From: Nannocystis sp. RBIL2
Lineage (GTDB): Bacteria > Myxococcota_A > Polyangia > Nannocystales > Nannocystaceae
Reading direction: 5' to 3'
Length of the DNA stretch: 64,000 bases
Assembly (NCBI RefSeq): GCF_026626745.1
Contig: NZ_JAPNJW010000002.1
Coordinates: 5,852,151-5,916,150, forward strand
A program made the translations under genes and the position numbers. Numbering within the stretch: position 1 is the stretch's first letter; each line of letters opens with the position of its first letter. Of the stretch, positions 1 through 8,067 are shown in pieces. The notes beneath the pieces are model-generated. The model searched no databases. It was not told the origin of the DNA and saw only the letters and a list, made by a program, of their open reading frames with translations.

Positions 1-1
1 C

Positions 2-40
2 GTCTTGCTCGGCCTGCTGGCCGGAGGAGCGATGCAATGA
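2..40 (+). CDS. 3' end of an upstream gene (partial)
   Basis: An open frame enters from the left edge and ends at TGA 38-40, giving the hydrophobic tail VLLGLLAGGAMQ. Its stop overlaps the ATG of the next gene (ATGA at 37-40), the usual sign of translational coupling, so this is probably the end of a co-transcribed gene. Too little is visible to name it; the tail would fit a membrane protein. Confidence 0.5.
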   Translation, partial: VLLGLLAGGAMQ

Positions 41-1086
41 GCGCGCTCCTGTCTCTCTCTGTCTCTTGGGCCATGTCGCTGGCGCTCGCGCAGCCGCCGG
101 TGCAGACGCCGACCAGCGCGCCGCCGCCGGTGCAGACGCCGTCGTCGACGACGACCACCACGACGACGACTTCGACCGCGACGGCGACCTCGCCGGCCGG
201 GACGACGACCGCGCCGTCGGTGCAGTCGCCGAAGTCGCCCGAGCTGCCGGTGTGGGATCCGAGCGCCACCGGGGCGGTCCCCGCGGCTCCGCCCGAACCG
301 CCGGTGCCGGTGCCCGTGGCCGAGACCCCGGCACCGCCGGCGGCTGACGCCGCCGGGCCGCAAGAGAAGCCCGGGCCGCCGTTCTACACCGACGCCGAGA
401 TGCAGCAGCTGCGGCTGCGCCACGGGCTCGAGGCGAGCCCGCCGCCCAGCGAACGCAAGTCGCGCTGGCGCTGCCTGATCGCCGACCCGACCTGCGGTGT
501 CGTGGTCGAGGTGCAGGCGACGTCGGGCTACGCGTATCGCGTGCGCCAGGGCGACGTCGCCTCGCCCGGCGACCTGAACAAGTGGAGCTCGGCCCGCGTG
601 CAATACGACGTGTGGGTCAGCATCCCGACGCTCGTCGAGCAGCGCGGGTCGTTCAAGTACACGCGGGTGTCGCTCGGACCCAAGGGCGGCATCATCGCCA
701 GCGACAGCAAGGACGTCTGGGGCAACGTCGGCTTCGCCGGCCGCTACTGGTTCAAGCGCGGCCGCTGGTCGCCGACGATCGAGTTCTCGAGCGGCCTGGC
801 GTTCAAGGTCGCCGGCATCCAGAAGCCCGACGGACGGTTCGACAACGTGCGCAGCCCGATCGGCTTCGTCGCCGACATCGGCATCGGCCTCGGCGGGTTC
901 GGGGCGATCGTGCTCGGCGGTCAGTTCGACAGCCCGCTCGCGCGCGAGGACGTGCCGGAGAAGGTGCGCACGCAGGCCGGGGGCATGTTCTACATCGGCT
1001 TCCGCGGCAACATCCTGTGGGGCGCGCCGGCGGTGTTCGGCGTGGCCACCCACGCGGCGGCGCTGCGCGGCGTCAACGCGCCCTGA
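37..1086 (+). CDS. Secreted Pro/Thr-rich protein with beta-barrel-like C-terminus
   Basis: A 349-residue protein. Residues 1-18 form a signal peptide ending SLALAQ. Residues 19-115 are a low-complexity Pro/Thr/Ala linker with a run of eight Thr and two copies of PPVQTP. From about residue 140 the sequence is Gly-rich with alternating hydrophobic and aromatic residues (for example GFAGRYWFKRGRW and GGMFYIGFRGNI), as in small outer-membrane beta-barrels. I recognise no catalytic motif. The start overlaps the stop of the preceding gene in an ATGA. A sigma factor gene follows 98 bp downstream. The barrel reading is an inference from composition only. Confidence 0.75.
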   Translation: MSALLSLSVSWAMSLALAQPPVQTPTSAPPPVQTPSSTTTTTTTTSTATATSPAGTTTAPSVQSPKSPELPVWDPSATGAVPAAPPEPPVPVPVAETPAPPAADAAGPQEKPGPPFYTDAEMQQLRLRHGLEASPPPSERKSRWRCLIADPTCGVVVEVQATSGYAYRVRQGDVASPGDLNKWSSARVQYDVWVSIPTLVEQRGSFKYTRVSLGPKGGIIASDSKDVWGNVGFAGRYWFKRGRWSPTIEFSSGLAFKVAGIQKPDGRFDNVRSPIGFVADIGIGLGGFGAIVLGGQFDSPLAREDVPEKVRTQAGGMFYIGFRGNILWGAPAVFGVATHAAALRGVNAP

Positions 1087-1140
1087 GGGCCGCGCGCGGG
1101 TGAGCGGGCCGCGGAGGTCCGCATCGGCGTCGTGCGATCG

Positions 1141-1149
1141 GCTGTAATC
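1141..1149 (+). promoter_or_regulatory. Candidate -10 region ahead of the sigma factor gene
   Basis: GCTGTAATC contains TGTAAT, one mismatch from the TATAAT consensus. The same nine bases recur at 4301-4309 ahead of the Cys-repeat lipoprotein gene. No clear -35 hexamer precedes either copy. The shared nonamer in the only two intergenic spaces of this gene set suggests co-regulation, but this is a weak call. Confidence 0.3.
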
Positions 1150-1184
1150 TCGAGGCCGTTCGCGCGGCTCACCGGTCCGAGCGC

Positions 1185-1832
1185 ATGACCCCCGGCAGTC
1201 ACCTCCGGCCGGTGCCCTCCATCCCGGGCCCGACCTCCCCCGCGGCGCCGCCCCAGCGGGCGAGCACCGAACAGCTGGTCCAGCGGGCCAAGGCCGGTGA
1301 GATGAGCGCGTGGTCGCGGCTCTACCAGGACCACTACGAGCGGGTCTATCGCCACGTCCGCGCGCTCACCGGCGATGCCGGCCTGAGCGAGGAGCTGGTG
1401 CAGGAGACCTTCGTGCAGGCGCTGCTGAAGATCGCCGGCTTCGACGGCCGCTCGCAGCTGTCGACCTGGCTGCACGGGGTGGCGATCAACGTGGTGCGCA
1501 ATCACTGGCGATCGCAGCGCAGCACCGCCAAGGCGCACGCGCGGCTCGAGGTGATGCGGTCGCTCGACGCCGGCGCCCCGCCGCCCGACGGGGCGCTGCA
1601 TCAGCGCCAGCGCGTGCGAGCGCTGTACGCCGCGCTCGAGACCCTGCCCGATCACCTGCGCGTGGCCTTCGTGCTGCGCGACCTCGAGGGCCTGAGCCCC
1701 GAGGAGGCGGCCGAGCAGCTCGGGATCTCGAGCGGCAACCTGGCAGTGCGCGCCAGCCGGGCGCGGCAGCGGATCCGCAAACAATTGGTGGAGTGGGGCG
1801 TGCTGCCGCCGCAAGAGGAGGAGCCGGCGTGA
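1185..1832 (+). CDS. ECF-type RNA polymerase sigma factor
   Basis: A 215-residue sigma-70 family factor with region 2 at about residues 28-100 (DHYERVYRHV, then ELVQETFVQALLKIAGF and STWLHGVAINVVRNHWRS) and region 4 at about 145-205 (LPDHLRVAFVLRDLEGLSPEEAAEQLG, a helix-turn-helix, quoted in two parts: LPDHLRVAFVLRDL and EGLSPEEAAEQLG). Regions 1 and 3 are absent, the ECF layout. About 25 Pro-rich residues precede region 2. The next gene starts with a GTG that overlaps this stop (GTGA 1829-1832) and encodes a single-pass membrane protein, the usual place for the cognate anti-sigma factor. The target genes are unknown; the Cys-rich lipoprotein genes just downstream are obvious candidates. Confidence 0.93.
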   Translation: MTPGSHLRPVPSIPGPTSPAAPPQRASTEQLVQRAKAGEMSAWSRLYQDHYERVYRHVRALTGDAGLSEELVQETFVQALLKIAGFDGRSQLSTWLHGVAINVVRNHWRSQRSTAKAHARLEVMRSLDAGAPPPDGALHQRQRVRALYAALETLPDHLRVAFVLRDLEGLSPEEAAEQLGISSGNLAVRASRARQRIRKQLVEWGVLPPQEEEPA

Positions 1833-2896
1833 AGGACCTCGACGACATCGTCGACGCCGCCGCGACCGACCTCGCCGAGGCGATGCGGCGCGACCTGCTC
1901 GCGCCCGACTTCGCCGCAGTGGTCGCCGAGGCGCACGCGCGCGACCCGAAGCGCGTGCCTGCAGCGGCGCTGGTCGAGGTGCGCGAGCTGGCCCCGGTGG
2001 CGCAGTTGCGCCGCGACGCGAGCGGCAAGGTGCCGGCGCGCGAGCAGGCCGAGTTCGCGGCGCTGCTGGCCGCGGCGCGCGCGGAGATCGATCACGACTG
2101 CGCGGCAGTGCGAGCGGCCGGACCTCCGCCAGTACCTGTCCCCGGGGACAGGCAGGCGGGGTCGCGGACGTGGATGTGGCTGGCCGCCGCGGCAGCGGTC
2201 GCGGCGCTGGCGTTCGGTGTCCGCCCGCTGCTGACCCGCGGGCAAGGCGGCCCCGATACGGCCATCCAGGCGCCGTTTCAGGACGATGCGTCGCCGTCGC
2301 GTCACGAGGTGGCGCCCGCCCCGGCGCCGACGCGGGTCGAGCGGGCGCGGCCAGGCGCGGGCCCGACGGCGCCCGCGAGCGAGGTCGAGGTGCCCGCCGA
2401 AGTGGCGCCGCCCGTCGAAGTCGCGCCGCCCGTCGAGGATGTCTTTGATAAAAATAAAGACATGCCCGAAAGGTCAGGTGTGAAAGAGCCGCCGGAGAAG
2501 GGGCCGGCGCGGCCGCGTGGCGAGACGCCGGCGGAGCGGCTGCGGCGGCTCGACGGCGAGGCCGAGGCGAAGTGGGAGGCGGGCGACCTCGCCGGGGCCG
2601 AGGCGCTGTACCGGCAGATCGTCGCGCTGGCCCCGGGCTCGCGCGCGGCCGACCTGGCCTACGGCGACCTGTTCTCCCTGGCTCGCCAGCGTCACGGCGG
2701 CGACGAGGAGGTCGCGCTGTGGCGGACGTATTTGCAGGCGTTCCCGCGCGGGCGCTACGCCGACGACGCGCGCGCCGGCCTGTGCCGGCGGGCCGACGAG
2801 GGCCAGCGCGCGAGCTGCTGGCGTAACTACGTGACCGACTTCCCGAACGGCGTGCATCGCCACCAGGCGACGCGCGTGCTCGAGGGCGAGCCGTGA
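1829..2896 (+). CDS. Anti-sigma-factor-like single-pass membrane protein with TPR-like end
   Basis: The GTG start at 1829 overlaps the sigma factor stop and gives 355 residues. The first 110 residues are charged and presumably cytoplasmic. One membrane segment follows (WMWLAAAAAVAALAFGV, about 114-130). Next is a long Pro/Ala/Glu linker with repeats of VEVAPPVE, then a C-terminal 100 residues with TPR-like character (GDLAGAEALYRQIVALAPGS). No zinc-binding HxxxCxxC anti-sigma motif is present, so the role rests on position and topology. Two palindromic insertions fall in or beside poorly conserved parts: one ahead of the membrane segment (2135-2152), one in the linker (2441-2475). Confidence 0.7.
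   Translation: MKDLDDIVDAAATDLAEAMRRDLLAPDFAAVVAEAHARDPKRVPAAALVEVRELAPVAQLRRDASGKVPAREQAEFAALLAAARAEIDHDCAAVRAAGPPPVPVPGDRQAGSRTWMWLAAAAAVAALAFGVRPLLTRGQGGPDTAIQAPFQDDASPSRHEVAPAPAPTRVERARPGAGPTAPASEVEVPAEVAPPVEVAPPVEDVFDKNKDMPERSGVKEPPEKGPARPRGETPAERLRRLDGEAEAKWEAGDLAGAEALYRQIVALAPGSRAADLAYGDLFSLARQRHGGDEEVALWRTYLQAFPRGRYADDARAGLCRRADEGQRASCWRNYVTDFPNGVHRHQATRVLEGEP
2135..2152. repeat. Dispersed palindrome TGTCC-N4-GGACA, in frame
   Basis: CCTGTCCCCGGGGACAGG is a perfect 18-bp dyad inside the anti-sigma-like gene, just ahead of its membrane segment, where it encodes PVPGDR. The CCGG loop makes the whole site self-complementary. The core matches 3197-3210 and 22165-22178. Confidence 0.85.
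2441..2475. repeat. AT-rich palindrome variant within a coding region
   Basis: GTCTTT and AAAGAC arms enclose an AT-only-like loop (GATAAAAAT). Immediately after comes ATGCCCGAAAGGTCAGG, a degenerate copy of the common palindrome. The run GTCTTTGATAAAA recurs exactly at 31524-31536 in an unrelated ABC transporter gene. In this G+C-rich sequence such AT-rich islands stand out. It encodes VFDKNKDMPERS in the linker of the anti-sigma-like protein. Confidence 0.6.
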
Positions 2897-4281
2897 GGCG
2901 CATGGTGATGCGTGCAGTCGGAATGACTGCGGGACAAAGGACGACCCGCGGCGACGAGCGGATCGAGAAGGTCGCGGCCGGTGGGGTGAGGATCGCTCGT
3001 GGGGCCGTCGCGGCGAAGCCAGGCGAGGCAGACGCCGCGAGGGGCGCCCGCGGGCTCGCGGCGGCGGTCGCGACGGTTCGCCGAGGGGCGGCAGTGCTGG
3101 CGTTCCTGCCGCTCGCGGCCTGTCCGCCGGTGGTCTATCAATTCCACGACAGCTCCGACCCGCCCGCCCCGGCCACCGAATCTGGTTCGGAGACTATGTC
3201 CCCGGGGACAGATTCGACATTGACGGGCCCGCAGCCGCCGACGCCGACCGAGGGCCCGGAGGAGCCGTGCTTCGACGGCGTCGTCTCCGGGGCCGAGACC
3301 GACGTCGACTGCGGCGGGCCGACCTGTCCGCCGTGCGGGCCCGGGCAGAAGTGCGCGGGGCCGTGGGACTGCCAGGGCGACCTGTGCGTCGACAACCTGT
3401 GCGGCCTGCCGCCGCAGTGCCGGGTCGCCGCGGACTGCCCGGCGGAGTTCTGCCGCCAGCCGCTCTGCGACGAAGGCCAGTGCATGTACCTCGAACTCGA
3501 CGGCGACAAGTGCGACGACGGCGACCTGTGCACCGACGGCGACCTGTGCGTGGCCGGCAAGTGCACGGGCGTGCTGCGCGACTGCGGCGGGTTCGACGGC
3601 CCGTGCCAGCACGGCTTTTGTAATCCGACCTCGGGCAACTGCGCGGTCGAGTTCGCGAACGAGGGCGAGCCGTGCGAGGACGGGCTCGGGTGTACCGTCG
3701 ATGACTTCTGCGCGCAGGGCCAGTGCGTGGGCAAGCCGGGGCCGGTGTCGCTGTTCGACTTCAACGACCCCGGGGCGTGGATGACCGATCCGCCGTGGAT
3801 GATCGGGCCCGCGCTCCCCTCGCAGTGCGCCGCCAACGGGTTCGAAGATCCGGCCGAAGATCACTCTCCCGGCGGCGAGAACATGCTCGCCGGCGCGGCG
3901 ATCGGCGGGTGCTTGCCGGACGAGCCGCTGCCCGCGGACGCGTGCTTGACCAGCCCGTCGATCGACGCGCTGCAGCTGGCGCAGCCGGTGGTGCTGCAGT
4001 ATTGGAGTCAGCTGTCGGCGGTGCCGCTGCCGCCGCAAAACCCGTCGAGCGCGCGCGTCGAGGTGTGGAGCGGCAAGGCCTGGAACTCGGTGTTCGAGAG
4101 CAAGAACGAGCCGCTCGACGAGCCCGAGTGGATGCCGCACGTCCTCGACCTCACGCCTTTCCTCAATGCGGCGCTGAGGGTCCGCTTCTGTCATCACCAC
4201 CCCGAGCCAGGCCTGCCGCCGGTGGCGGGCTGGAGCGTGGACGACGTGTACGTCGGGCCGCCGGAGTGTCAGCCGCCCTGA
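2893..4281 (+). CDS. Cys-rich lipoprotein
   Basis: The GTG at 2893 overlaps the previous stop (GTGA), giving 462 residues. A lipobox, LPLAAC, lies at about residue 77, after an unusually long basic N-terminus, so an internal start (GTG 3094) is possible. The mature protein begins with a Thr/Pro/Ser linker. Then come Cys-rich modules: ETDVDCGGPTCPPCGPGQKC, then C/D/G-rich segments of the type DDGDLCTDGDLCVAGKC, at about 120-275. A C-terminal 180-residue domain (LFDFNDPGAW through WSVDDVYVGPP) resembles jelly-roll domains of myxobacterial surface proteins. It is probably an exported, lipid-anchored surface protein of unknown ligand, co-transcribed with the sigma factor. Confidence 0.8.
   Translation: MRRMVMRAVGMTAGQRTTRGDERIEKVAAGGVRIARGAVAAKPGEADAARGARGLAAAVATVRRGAAVLAFLPLAACPPVVYQFHDSSDPPAPATESGSETMSPGTDSTLTGPQPPTPTEGPEEPCFDGVVSGAETDVDCGGPTCPPCGPGQKCAGPWDCQGDLCVDNLCGLPPQCRVAADCPAEFCRQPLCDEGQCMYLELDGDKCDDGDLCTDGDLCVAGKCTGVLRDCGGFDGPCQHGFCNPTSGNCAVEFANEGEPCEDGLGCTVDDFCAQGQCVGKPGPVSLFDFNDPGAWMTDPPWMIGPALPSQCAANGFEDPAEDHSPGGENMLAGAAIGGCLPDEPLPADACLTSPSIDALQLAQPVVLQYWSQLSAVPLPPQNPSSARVEVWSGKAWNSVFESKNEPLDEPEWMPHVLDLTPFLNAALRVRFCHHHPEPGLPPVAGWSVDDVYVGPPECQPP
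3197..3210. repeat. Dispersed palindrome TGTCC-N4-GGACA, in frame
   Basis: TGTCCCCGGGGACA, perfect, with the same CCGG centre as 2137-2150. It falls in the Ser/Thr/Pro linker after the lipobox and encodes MSPGTD, a region under little constraint. Confidence 0.85.
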
Positions 4282-4300
4282 TCGCAATTCGCATGGCCGG

Positions 4301-4309
4301 GCTGTAATC
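4301..4309 (+). promoter_or_regulatory. Candidate -10 region ahead of the Cys-repeat lipoprotein gene
   Basis: GCTGTAATC is an exact copy of the nonamer at 1141-1149 and lies 55 bp upstream of the ATG at 4364. No convincing -35 is visible. The match suggests that both transcription units answer to the same holoenzyme. Confidence 0.3.
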
Positions 4310-4363
4310 GCGGCAGGGTCCGCGTCACTCACCGACGAAACGCATCGCGAGAAGGACGTTGCC

Positions 4364-5785
4364 ATGAAGACACTTTCCCTGTTGCGCCGACTCGGCTTTC
4401 TGTTCTCCTGCACGGCCTGCGCCGTGCTGGCACCCACCGGCTGCGACGTGAAGGTCGACGTCGAGGAGGGCGACGGCAAGGACGAGGAGCCGGCGCCTGA
4501 TGATTGCAAGCAGCAGTACGTGTTCTGCCTCGACCAGGGCCACACTGCGGACGAGTGCGCGCCGCTGCTCGAGGGCTGCTCGCCGGCGCCGGTGCCGGCG
4601 CCGGACGATTGCGAGCAGCAGTTCCAGCTGTGCCTCGAGGCGGGGATCGATCCGCCGACCTGCAAGCTCGAGCTCGAGCAGTGCGTGCCGACGCAGCCGC
4701 CGCCGCCGGTCGATTGCCAGTTCGAGGTGGCGAAGTGCCTCGGGCAGGGCCAGCCGATCGAGGTGTGCGAGCAGCTGTGCCCGCCCCACCCCTGCCCGCC
4801 GTCGCCGGTCGACGACTGCGGGCTGCAGTTCCAGCTGTGCCTCGAGGCGGGGATCGATCCCGCCAAGTGCGAGGACGAGCTGCAGCTGTGCCTGGGCCAG
4901 CCGCCGCCGGCGGAGACCTGCTGGCTGCAGTGCGAGCAGCAGGGCCTGCCGCCCGAGGAGTGCAAGGCGCTGTGCGAGCCGCAGCCGCCGGTCGACTGCG
5001 AGTGGCAATTTCACGAGTGCCTCGAGCAGGGGATCGATCCGTCGGAGTGCGAGGCGCAATTGCAGCAGTGCTGGGAGCCGCCGCCGCCGGTCGACGACTG
5101 CAAGTGGCAGTTCGAGGCGTGCCTGCAGCAGGGCGGAGATCCTGCCGAGTGCGAGGGGCAATTGCAGGAGTGCCTCGGCGAGCCGGCGCCCTACGATTGC
5201 TGGCAGAAGTGCGCGGAGCAGGGCCAGCCGCCGGAGGTGTGCGAGCAGCTGTGCGCGCCGAAGCCGCCCGACTGCGAGTGGCAATTCCAGCAGTGCCTCG
5301 AGCAGGGGATCGATCCCGACGAGTGCGAGGCGCAATTGCAGCAGTGCTGGAACCCGCAGCCGCCGCCCGACGATTGCAAGTGGCAGTTCGAGGCGTGCCT
5401 GCAGCAGGGCGGCGACCCGGCGGAGTGCGAGGGGCAATTGCAGGAGTGCCTGAACCTGCAACCGCCGCCGCCGGTCGACGTGTGCGAGCAGGACTTCCAG
5501 GTGTGCCTCGAGAAGGGCCTCGACCCCGCGGAGTGCGAGGCGCAATTTCTCGAGTGCCTGAACCAGCCGCCGCCGCCGCCGAGCGACTGCGACCTCGAGC
5601 TCGAGGTCTGCGTGCAGCAGGGCGGCGCGCCCGAGGAGTGCAAGGCGCAGTGGCAGCTGTGCGTGGGGCCGCCGAATCCGCCCGCGCCCGACGAGTGCTT
5701 CGACCTCCACAAGGCGTGCCTCGAGGAAGGCCTCGAGCCCGCGCTGTGCGACCAGAAGCTGGCCGACTGCCTCGGCCAGCCGTGA
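4364..5785 (+). CDS. Lipoprotein made of 13 disulfide-hairpin repeats
   Basis: A 473-residue protein with a signal peptide and lipobox LAPTGC (Cys at about 27), a short acidic spacer, then 13 tandem repeats of about 27-36 residues joined by Pro-rich linkers. Most repeats follow C-x6-C-x9-C-x6-C (for example DDCKWQFEACLQQGGDPAEC), predicting two helices pinned by two disulfides. Repeats 5 and 8 use C-x3-C-x9-C-x3-C (CWLQCEQQGLPPEECKALC), the spacing of alpha-hairpinin folds, and repeat 3 mixes both. At DNA level, 4996-5245 and 5269-5460 are near-copies, showing recent growth by duplication. It is probably a periplasmic or surface binding protein; the ligand is unknown. Homology to named families was not tested. 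Confidence 0.85.
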   Translation: MKTLSLLRRLGFLFSCTACAVLAPTGCDVKVDVEEGDGKDEEPAPDDCKQQYVFCLDQGHTADECAPLLEGCSPAPVPAPDDCEQQFQLCLEAGIDPPTCKLELEQCVPTQPPPPVDCQFEVAKCLGQGQPIEVCEQLCPPHPCPPSPVDDCGLQFQLCLEAGIDPAKCEDELQLCLGQPPPAETCWLQCEQQGLPPEECKALCEPQPPVDCEWQFHECLEQGIDPSECEAQLQQCWEPPPPVDDCKWQFEACLQQGGDPAECEGQLQECLGEPAPYDCWQKCAEQGQPPEVCEQLCAPKPPDCEWQFQQCLEQGIDPDECEAQLQQCWNPQPPPDDCKWQFEACLQQGGDPAECEGQLQECLNLQPPPPVDVCEQDFQVCLEKGLDPAECEAQFLECLNQPPPPPSDCDLELEVCVQQGGAPEECKAQWQLCVGPPNPPAPDECFDLHKACLEEGLEPALCDQKLADCLGQP

Positions 5786-5812
5786 GCCCTCGCCCGTTGG
5801 GCTCCGGCGGGC

Positions 5813-5818
5813 TATATA
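5813..5818 (+). promoter_or_regulatory. Candidate -10 hexamer close to a GTG start
   Basis: TATATA, centred in the palindrome GCTATATAGC, lies 10 bp upstream of the GTG at 5829 with no Shine-Dalgarno sequence between. This geometry would fit a leaderless transcript. It is also within the 43-bp gap after the preceding stop, so read-through is an alternative. Confidence 0.35.
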
Positions 5819-5828
5819 GCGGCTCGCC

Positions 5829-7220
5829 GTGCTGTCCGCCCCCCTGCTCGCGCTCGCGCTGACGAGCTCGACCGCCGCGCCCCCGGGCACGCGGGAGACG
5901 GCGGGCGCGAGCGAGAGTTCGGCGTCGGGTGCGAAGGTTGCCTCGCTTCTCGAAGCAACGGAGGCGAGCAAGCCTGTCGACGCGATGGAGGCGAGCAAGC
6001 ACTCGCCGACGACGGCGTCTCCGCCGAGCGAAGGCGCGACGGTTGCCTCGCCTGTCGAAGCGACGGGGGCGAGCAAGCACTCGCCGGCCGCGGCGATCCC
6101 GGAGGCGAGCAAGAGCGCTTCGCCTGTGTCGGTGCCCGCGGCGAGTCCGGCCGCGGCGAAGGGCATGAGCGGTGGCCCCGTGGTCCCCGCGCCGACGATC
6201 GCCGGCGCGCTCGTGCGGGTCGAGGGCGTCGAGTTCACCGACCTCGAGCGGGCGCTGCGGGTGCGCTTGCCGTCGCTGGCGCTGGCGCAGCAGGGCGACG
6301 AGCTGCGGGTGCGCGACGGATTGCGGGCGTTCGTCGACCTGCGGCGGACGTCGCCGACGCAGGTCCAGGTCGCGCTGATCCTCGCTGACGGGCGGGCTTA
6401 CTTTCGCGTCGTCGACACCGCCGACGAGCCGCCGGCGCGACCGGTGGCGGCTGCGCTGGCGCTGCTGATCGCGGCCATCGAGGACGACTCGGTCGCCCCC
6501 GATCAGCGCGACGTGCCGGTGCCGCCGGCGATCGCCGAGCCACCGCCCTTGCCGGTCCAAACAAATGTCCCAAAGGACACTTTTTTAAAAAAATGTCCGG
6601 AGGTGCAGGCGTGTCCGCGGCCGCCTTCGCCCCCGGTGCCGCCGCCGCTCGAGCTCGGCCTGGTGCGCTACGACGGCGCGTCGTTCGGGCTCGACCGGCC
6701 GCTGGCCGGCGTGCGCGGGGCGATGTTCGGGCTCGGGCTCGACCTGCGCTGGCGGCGAGGGGCGATCGCCGCGGTCGAGGTGCGCGCGACGGTGGCTCCG
6801 GTCGACCGTCACACTCTGGTGCGCGTGCGCGTGGCCGCGGGGGCGGGCTTCGGCGTGCGCGTGCGGGCGTTCGAGCTGCCGATCGTCGGGCTCGTCGGGG
6901 TCGAGTGGTGGGGGCTGCCCGGCGACGAGGTCACTGTCACTCGCGCGAGCTCGCGGCCCCTGGTCGGCGGCGGCCTGCGGCTGTCGCCCGGCTTCTGGCT
7001 GCGCCTGCCGGCCGTGGCGGTGCGTGCCGGGGCGCGGGCGGAGCTGTGGGCCTCGGGCGAACCCGGCCCGGACGGCCCGCGCAAGCCGCTCCTGGCGCGC
7101 CCCGGCGAGGCGGCGCTGGCGGCCGTGGGCGGGGTCGAGTTGAACCTCGGGATCGAGGTGGGGGTGTGGTTCGATCCGCGGCGGCGCAAGAGGACAGGTC
7201 CGAAAGGACAGGTCCGATAG
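5829..7220 (+). CDS. Secreted protein of unknown function with A/S/K repeats
   Basis: The GTG start gives 463 residues. A short hydrophobic N-terminus (LLALALTSSTAA) suggests export. Residues 20-120 are low complexity, with two imperfect repeats built on EASKHSP and VASPVEATG. The middle (125-225) is a compact alpha/beta-like domain (GVEFTDLERALRVRLP, LADGRAYFRVVDT), and the C-terminal 190 residues are Gly- and Arg-rich with barrel-like alternation (GLGLDLRWRRGA, VGGVELNLGIEVGVWF). I do not recognise the family. The last eight residues, TGPKGQVR, and the TAG stop are encoded by two copies of the dispersed palindrome, so the C-terminus was evidently altered by those elements. Another copy sits at 6566. 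Confidence 0.75.
   Translation: MLSAPLLALALTSSTAAPPGTRETAGASESSASGAKVASLLEATEASKPVDAMEASKHSPTTASPPSEGATVASPVEATGASKHSPAAAIPEASKSASPVSVPAASPAAAKGMSGGPVVPAPTIAGALVRVEGVEFTDLERALRVRLPSLALAQQGDELRVRDGLRAFVDLRRTSPTQVQVALILADGRAYFRVVDTADEPPARPVAAALALLIAAIEDDSVAPDQRDVPVPPAIAEPPPLPVQTNVPKDTFLKKCPEVQACPRPPSPPVPPPLELGLVRYDGASFGLDRPLAGVRGAMFGLGLDLRWRRGAIAAVEVRATVAPVDRHTLVRVRVAAGAGFGVRVRAFELPIVGLVGVEWWGLPGDEVTVTRASSRPLVGGGLRLSPGFWLRLPAVAVRAGARAELWASGEPGPDGPRKPLLARPGEAALAAVGGVELNLGIEVGVWFDPRRRKRTGPKGQVR
6566..6579. repeat. Dispersed palindrome, in frame, beside an AT-rich run
   Basis: TGTCC-CAAA-GGACA, perfect. It is followed directly by CTTTTTTAAAAAAATGTCC, an AT-rich island with a further half-copy of the arm. 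Together they encode NVPKDTFLKKCP in a linker between the two domains of the protein. Confidence 0.8.
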
Positions 7221-7295
7221 GACAGGCGGAGAGACTGCCTGGCGCTCTTTGCGACTCGAAAGGACAGGTCTTAAGAGACAGGTCCGATGGGGCAG
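7191..7295. repeat. Cluster of palindrome variants between convergent genes
   Basis: At least four degenerate copies: GGTCC-GAAA-GGACA, GGTCC-GATA-GGACA, GTCTTAAGAGAC and GGTCC-GATG-GGGCA. The first two overlap the end of the upstream coding region, and the loop of the second supplies the TAG stop at 7218-7220. The block fills the space between genes converging from both sides, a place where a two-way terminator would be useful. Confidence 0.7.
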
Positions 7296-7319
7296 GCGGT
7301 CACGCGAGGAGCCGGCGCG

Positions 7320-8024
7320 TCAGGCCACGCGGTTGCCGGGCTCGGCTTGCCAGCGGTAGCCGATGCCGCGGACGGTCTCGATCATGGACGCGTGTTCGCC
7401 GAGCTTGGTCCGCAGGTTCTTGACGTGGACATCGATCATGTTGGTGCCCGGGTCGTAGGCGGTCTCCCACACGTTTTGAAGCAGCTCGACGCGGGACACC
7501 ACGCGGCCGGCCTCGCGCGCGAGGTAGCCGAGCAGCATGAACTCGCGGTGGGTGAGGTCGAGGTCCGCGCCGGCGAAGGTGACGGTGCGGTCCTGGCGAT
7601 CGATGCGGAGCTGGCCGACCTCGAGGTAGCGGTCGCGCTGGCCGCGGCGGCCGAGCGCGCGCACGCGGGCCAGCAGCTCGCTGAGGTCGAACGGCTTGGG
7701 CAGGAAGTCGTCGGCGCCGGCGTCGAGGCCGGAGACCCGATCGCAAAACTCGGAGCGGGCGGTGAGCATGAGGATCGGCACCGACTTGCCGGCGGTCCGC
7801 AGGGCGCGGCACACGTGCAGGCCGTCGAGCGAGGGCAGCATCCAGTCGAGGATCACGAGGTGGTACTCGATGCTGCGCGCCTGCGAGACCGCGACCGCGC
7901 CGTCGTCGACGAGGTCGACCACGTAGCCCTCCTCGGTGAGCGCGCGCGAGAGGAAGCTGGCGAGCTTGCGGTTGTCCTCGACGACCAGGATCTTGGCCGA
8001 GGATGGTGTCGTGTGTGCCGGCAT
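7320..8024 (-). CDS. OmpR/PhoB-family response regulator
   Basis: From ATG 8024 the protein has 234 residues; ATG 8054, which adds ten, is possible, and neither has a clear ribosome site. The receiver domain (about 10-125) has the acidic pair VVEDN, the phospho-acceptor in VILDWMLPSLDG, the Thr in LMLTARS, and the Lys in PKPF. The C-terminal winged helix (about 140-230) is of the PhoB type (LTHREFMLLGYLAREAGRVVSR, given here as LTHREFMLLGYL then AREAGRVVSR; VHVKNLRTKLG; IETVRGIGYRW). No histidine kinase gene is adjacent. It is the last gene of a minus-strand set with NuoB/D/H-like subunits, which it may control. Confidence 0.93.
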   Translation of the reverse strand: MPAHTTPSSAKILVVEDNRKLASFLSRALTEEGYVVDLVDDGAVAVSQARSIEYHLVILDWMLPSLDGLHVCRALRTAGKSVPILMLTARSEFCDRVSGLDAGADDFLPKPFDLSELLARVRALGRRGQRDRYLEVGQLRIDRQDRTVTFAGADLDLTHREFMLLGYLAREAGRVVSRVELLQNVWETAYDPGTNMIDVHVKNLRTKLGEHASMIETVRGIGYRWQAEPGNRVA

Positions 8025-8067
8025 GTGCGAGGCCCGTGGTGAGGAGTGGTGCATGGGAAAGGCGCGT

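Noticed and set aside
990..2903. A 637-codon minus-strand frame
   Set aside because: It is antisense to the sigma factor and anti-sigma-like genes and has an Arg/Ala/Pro composition without any fold pattern.
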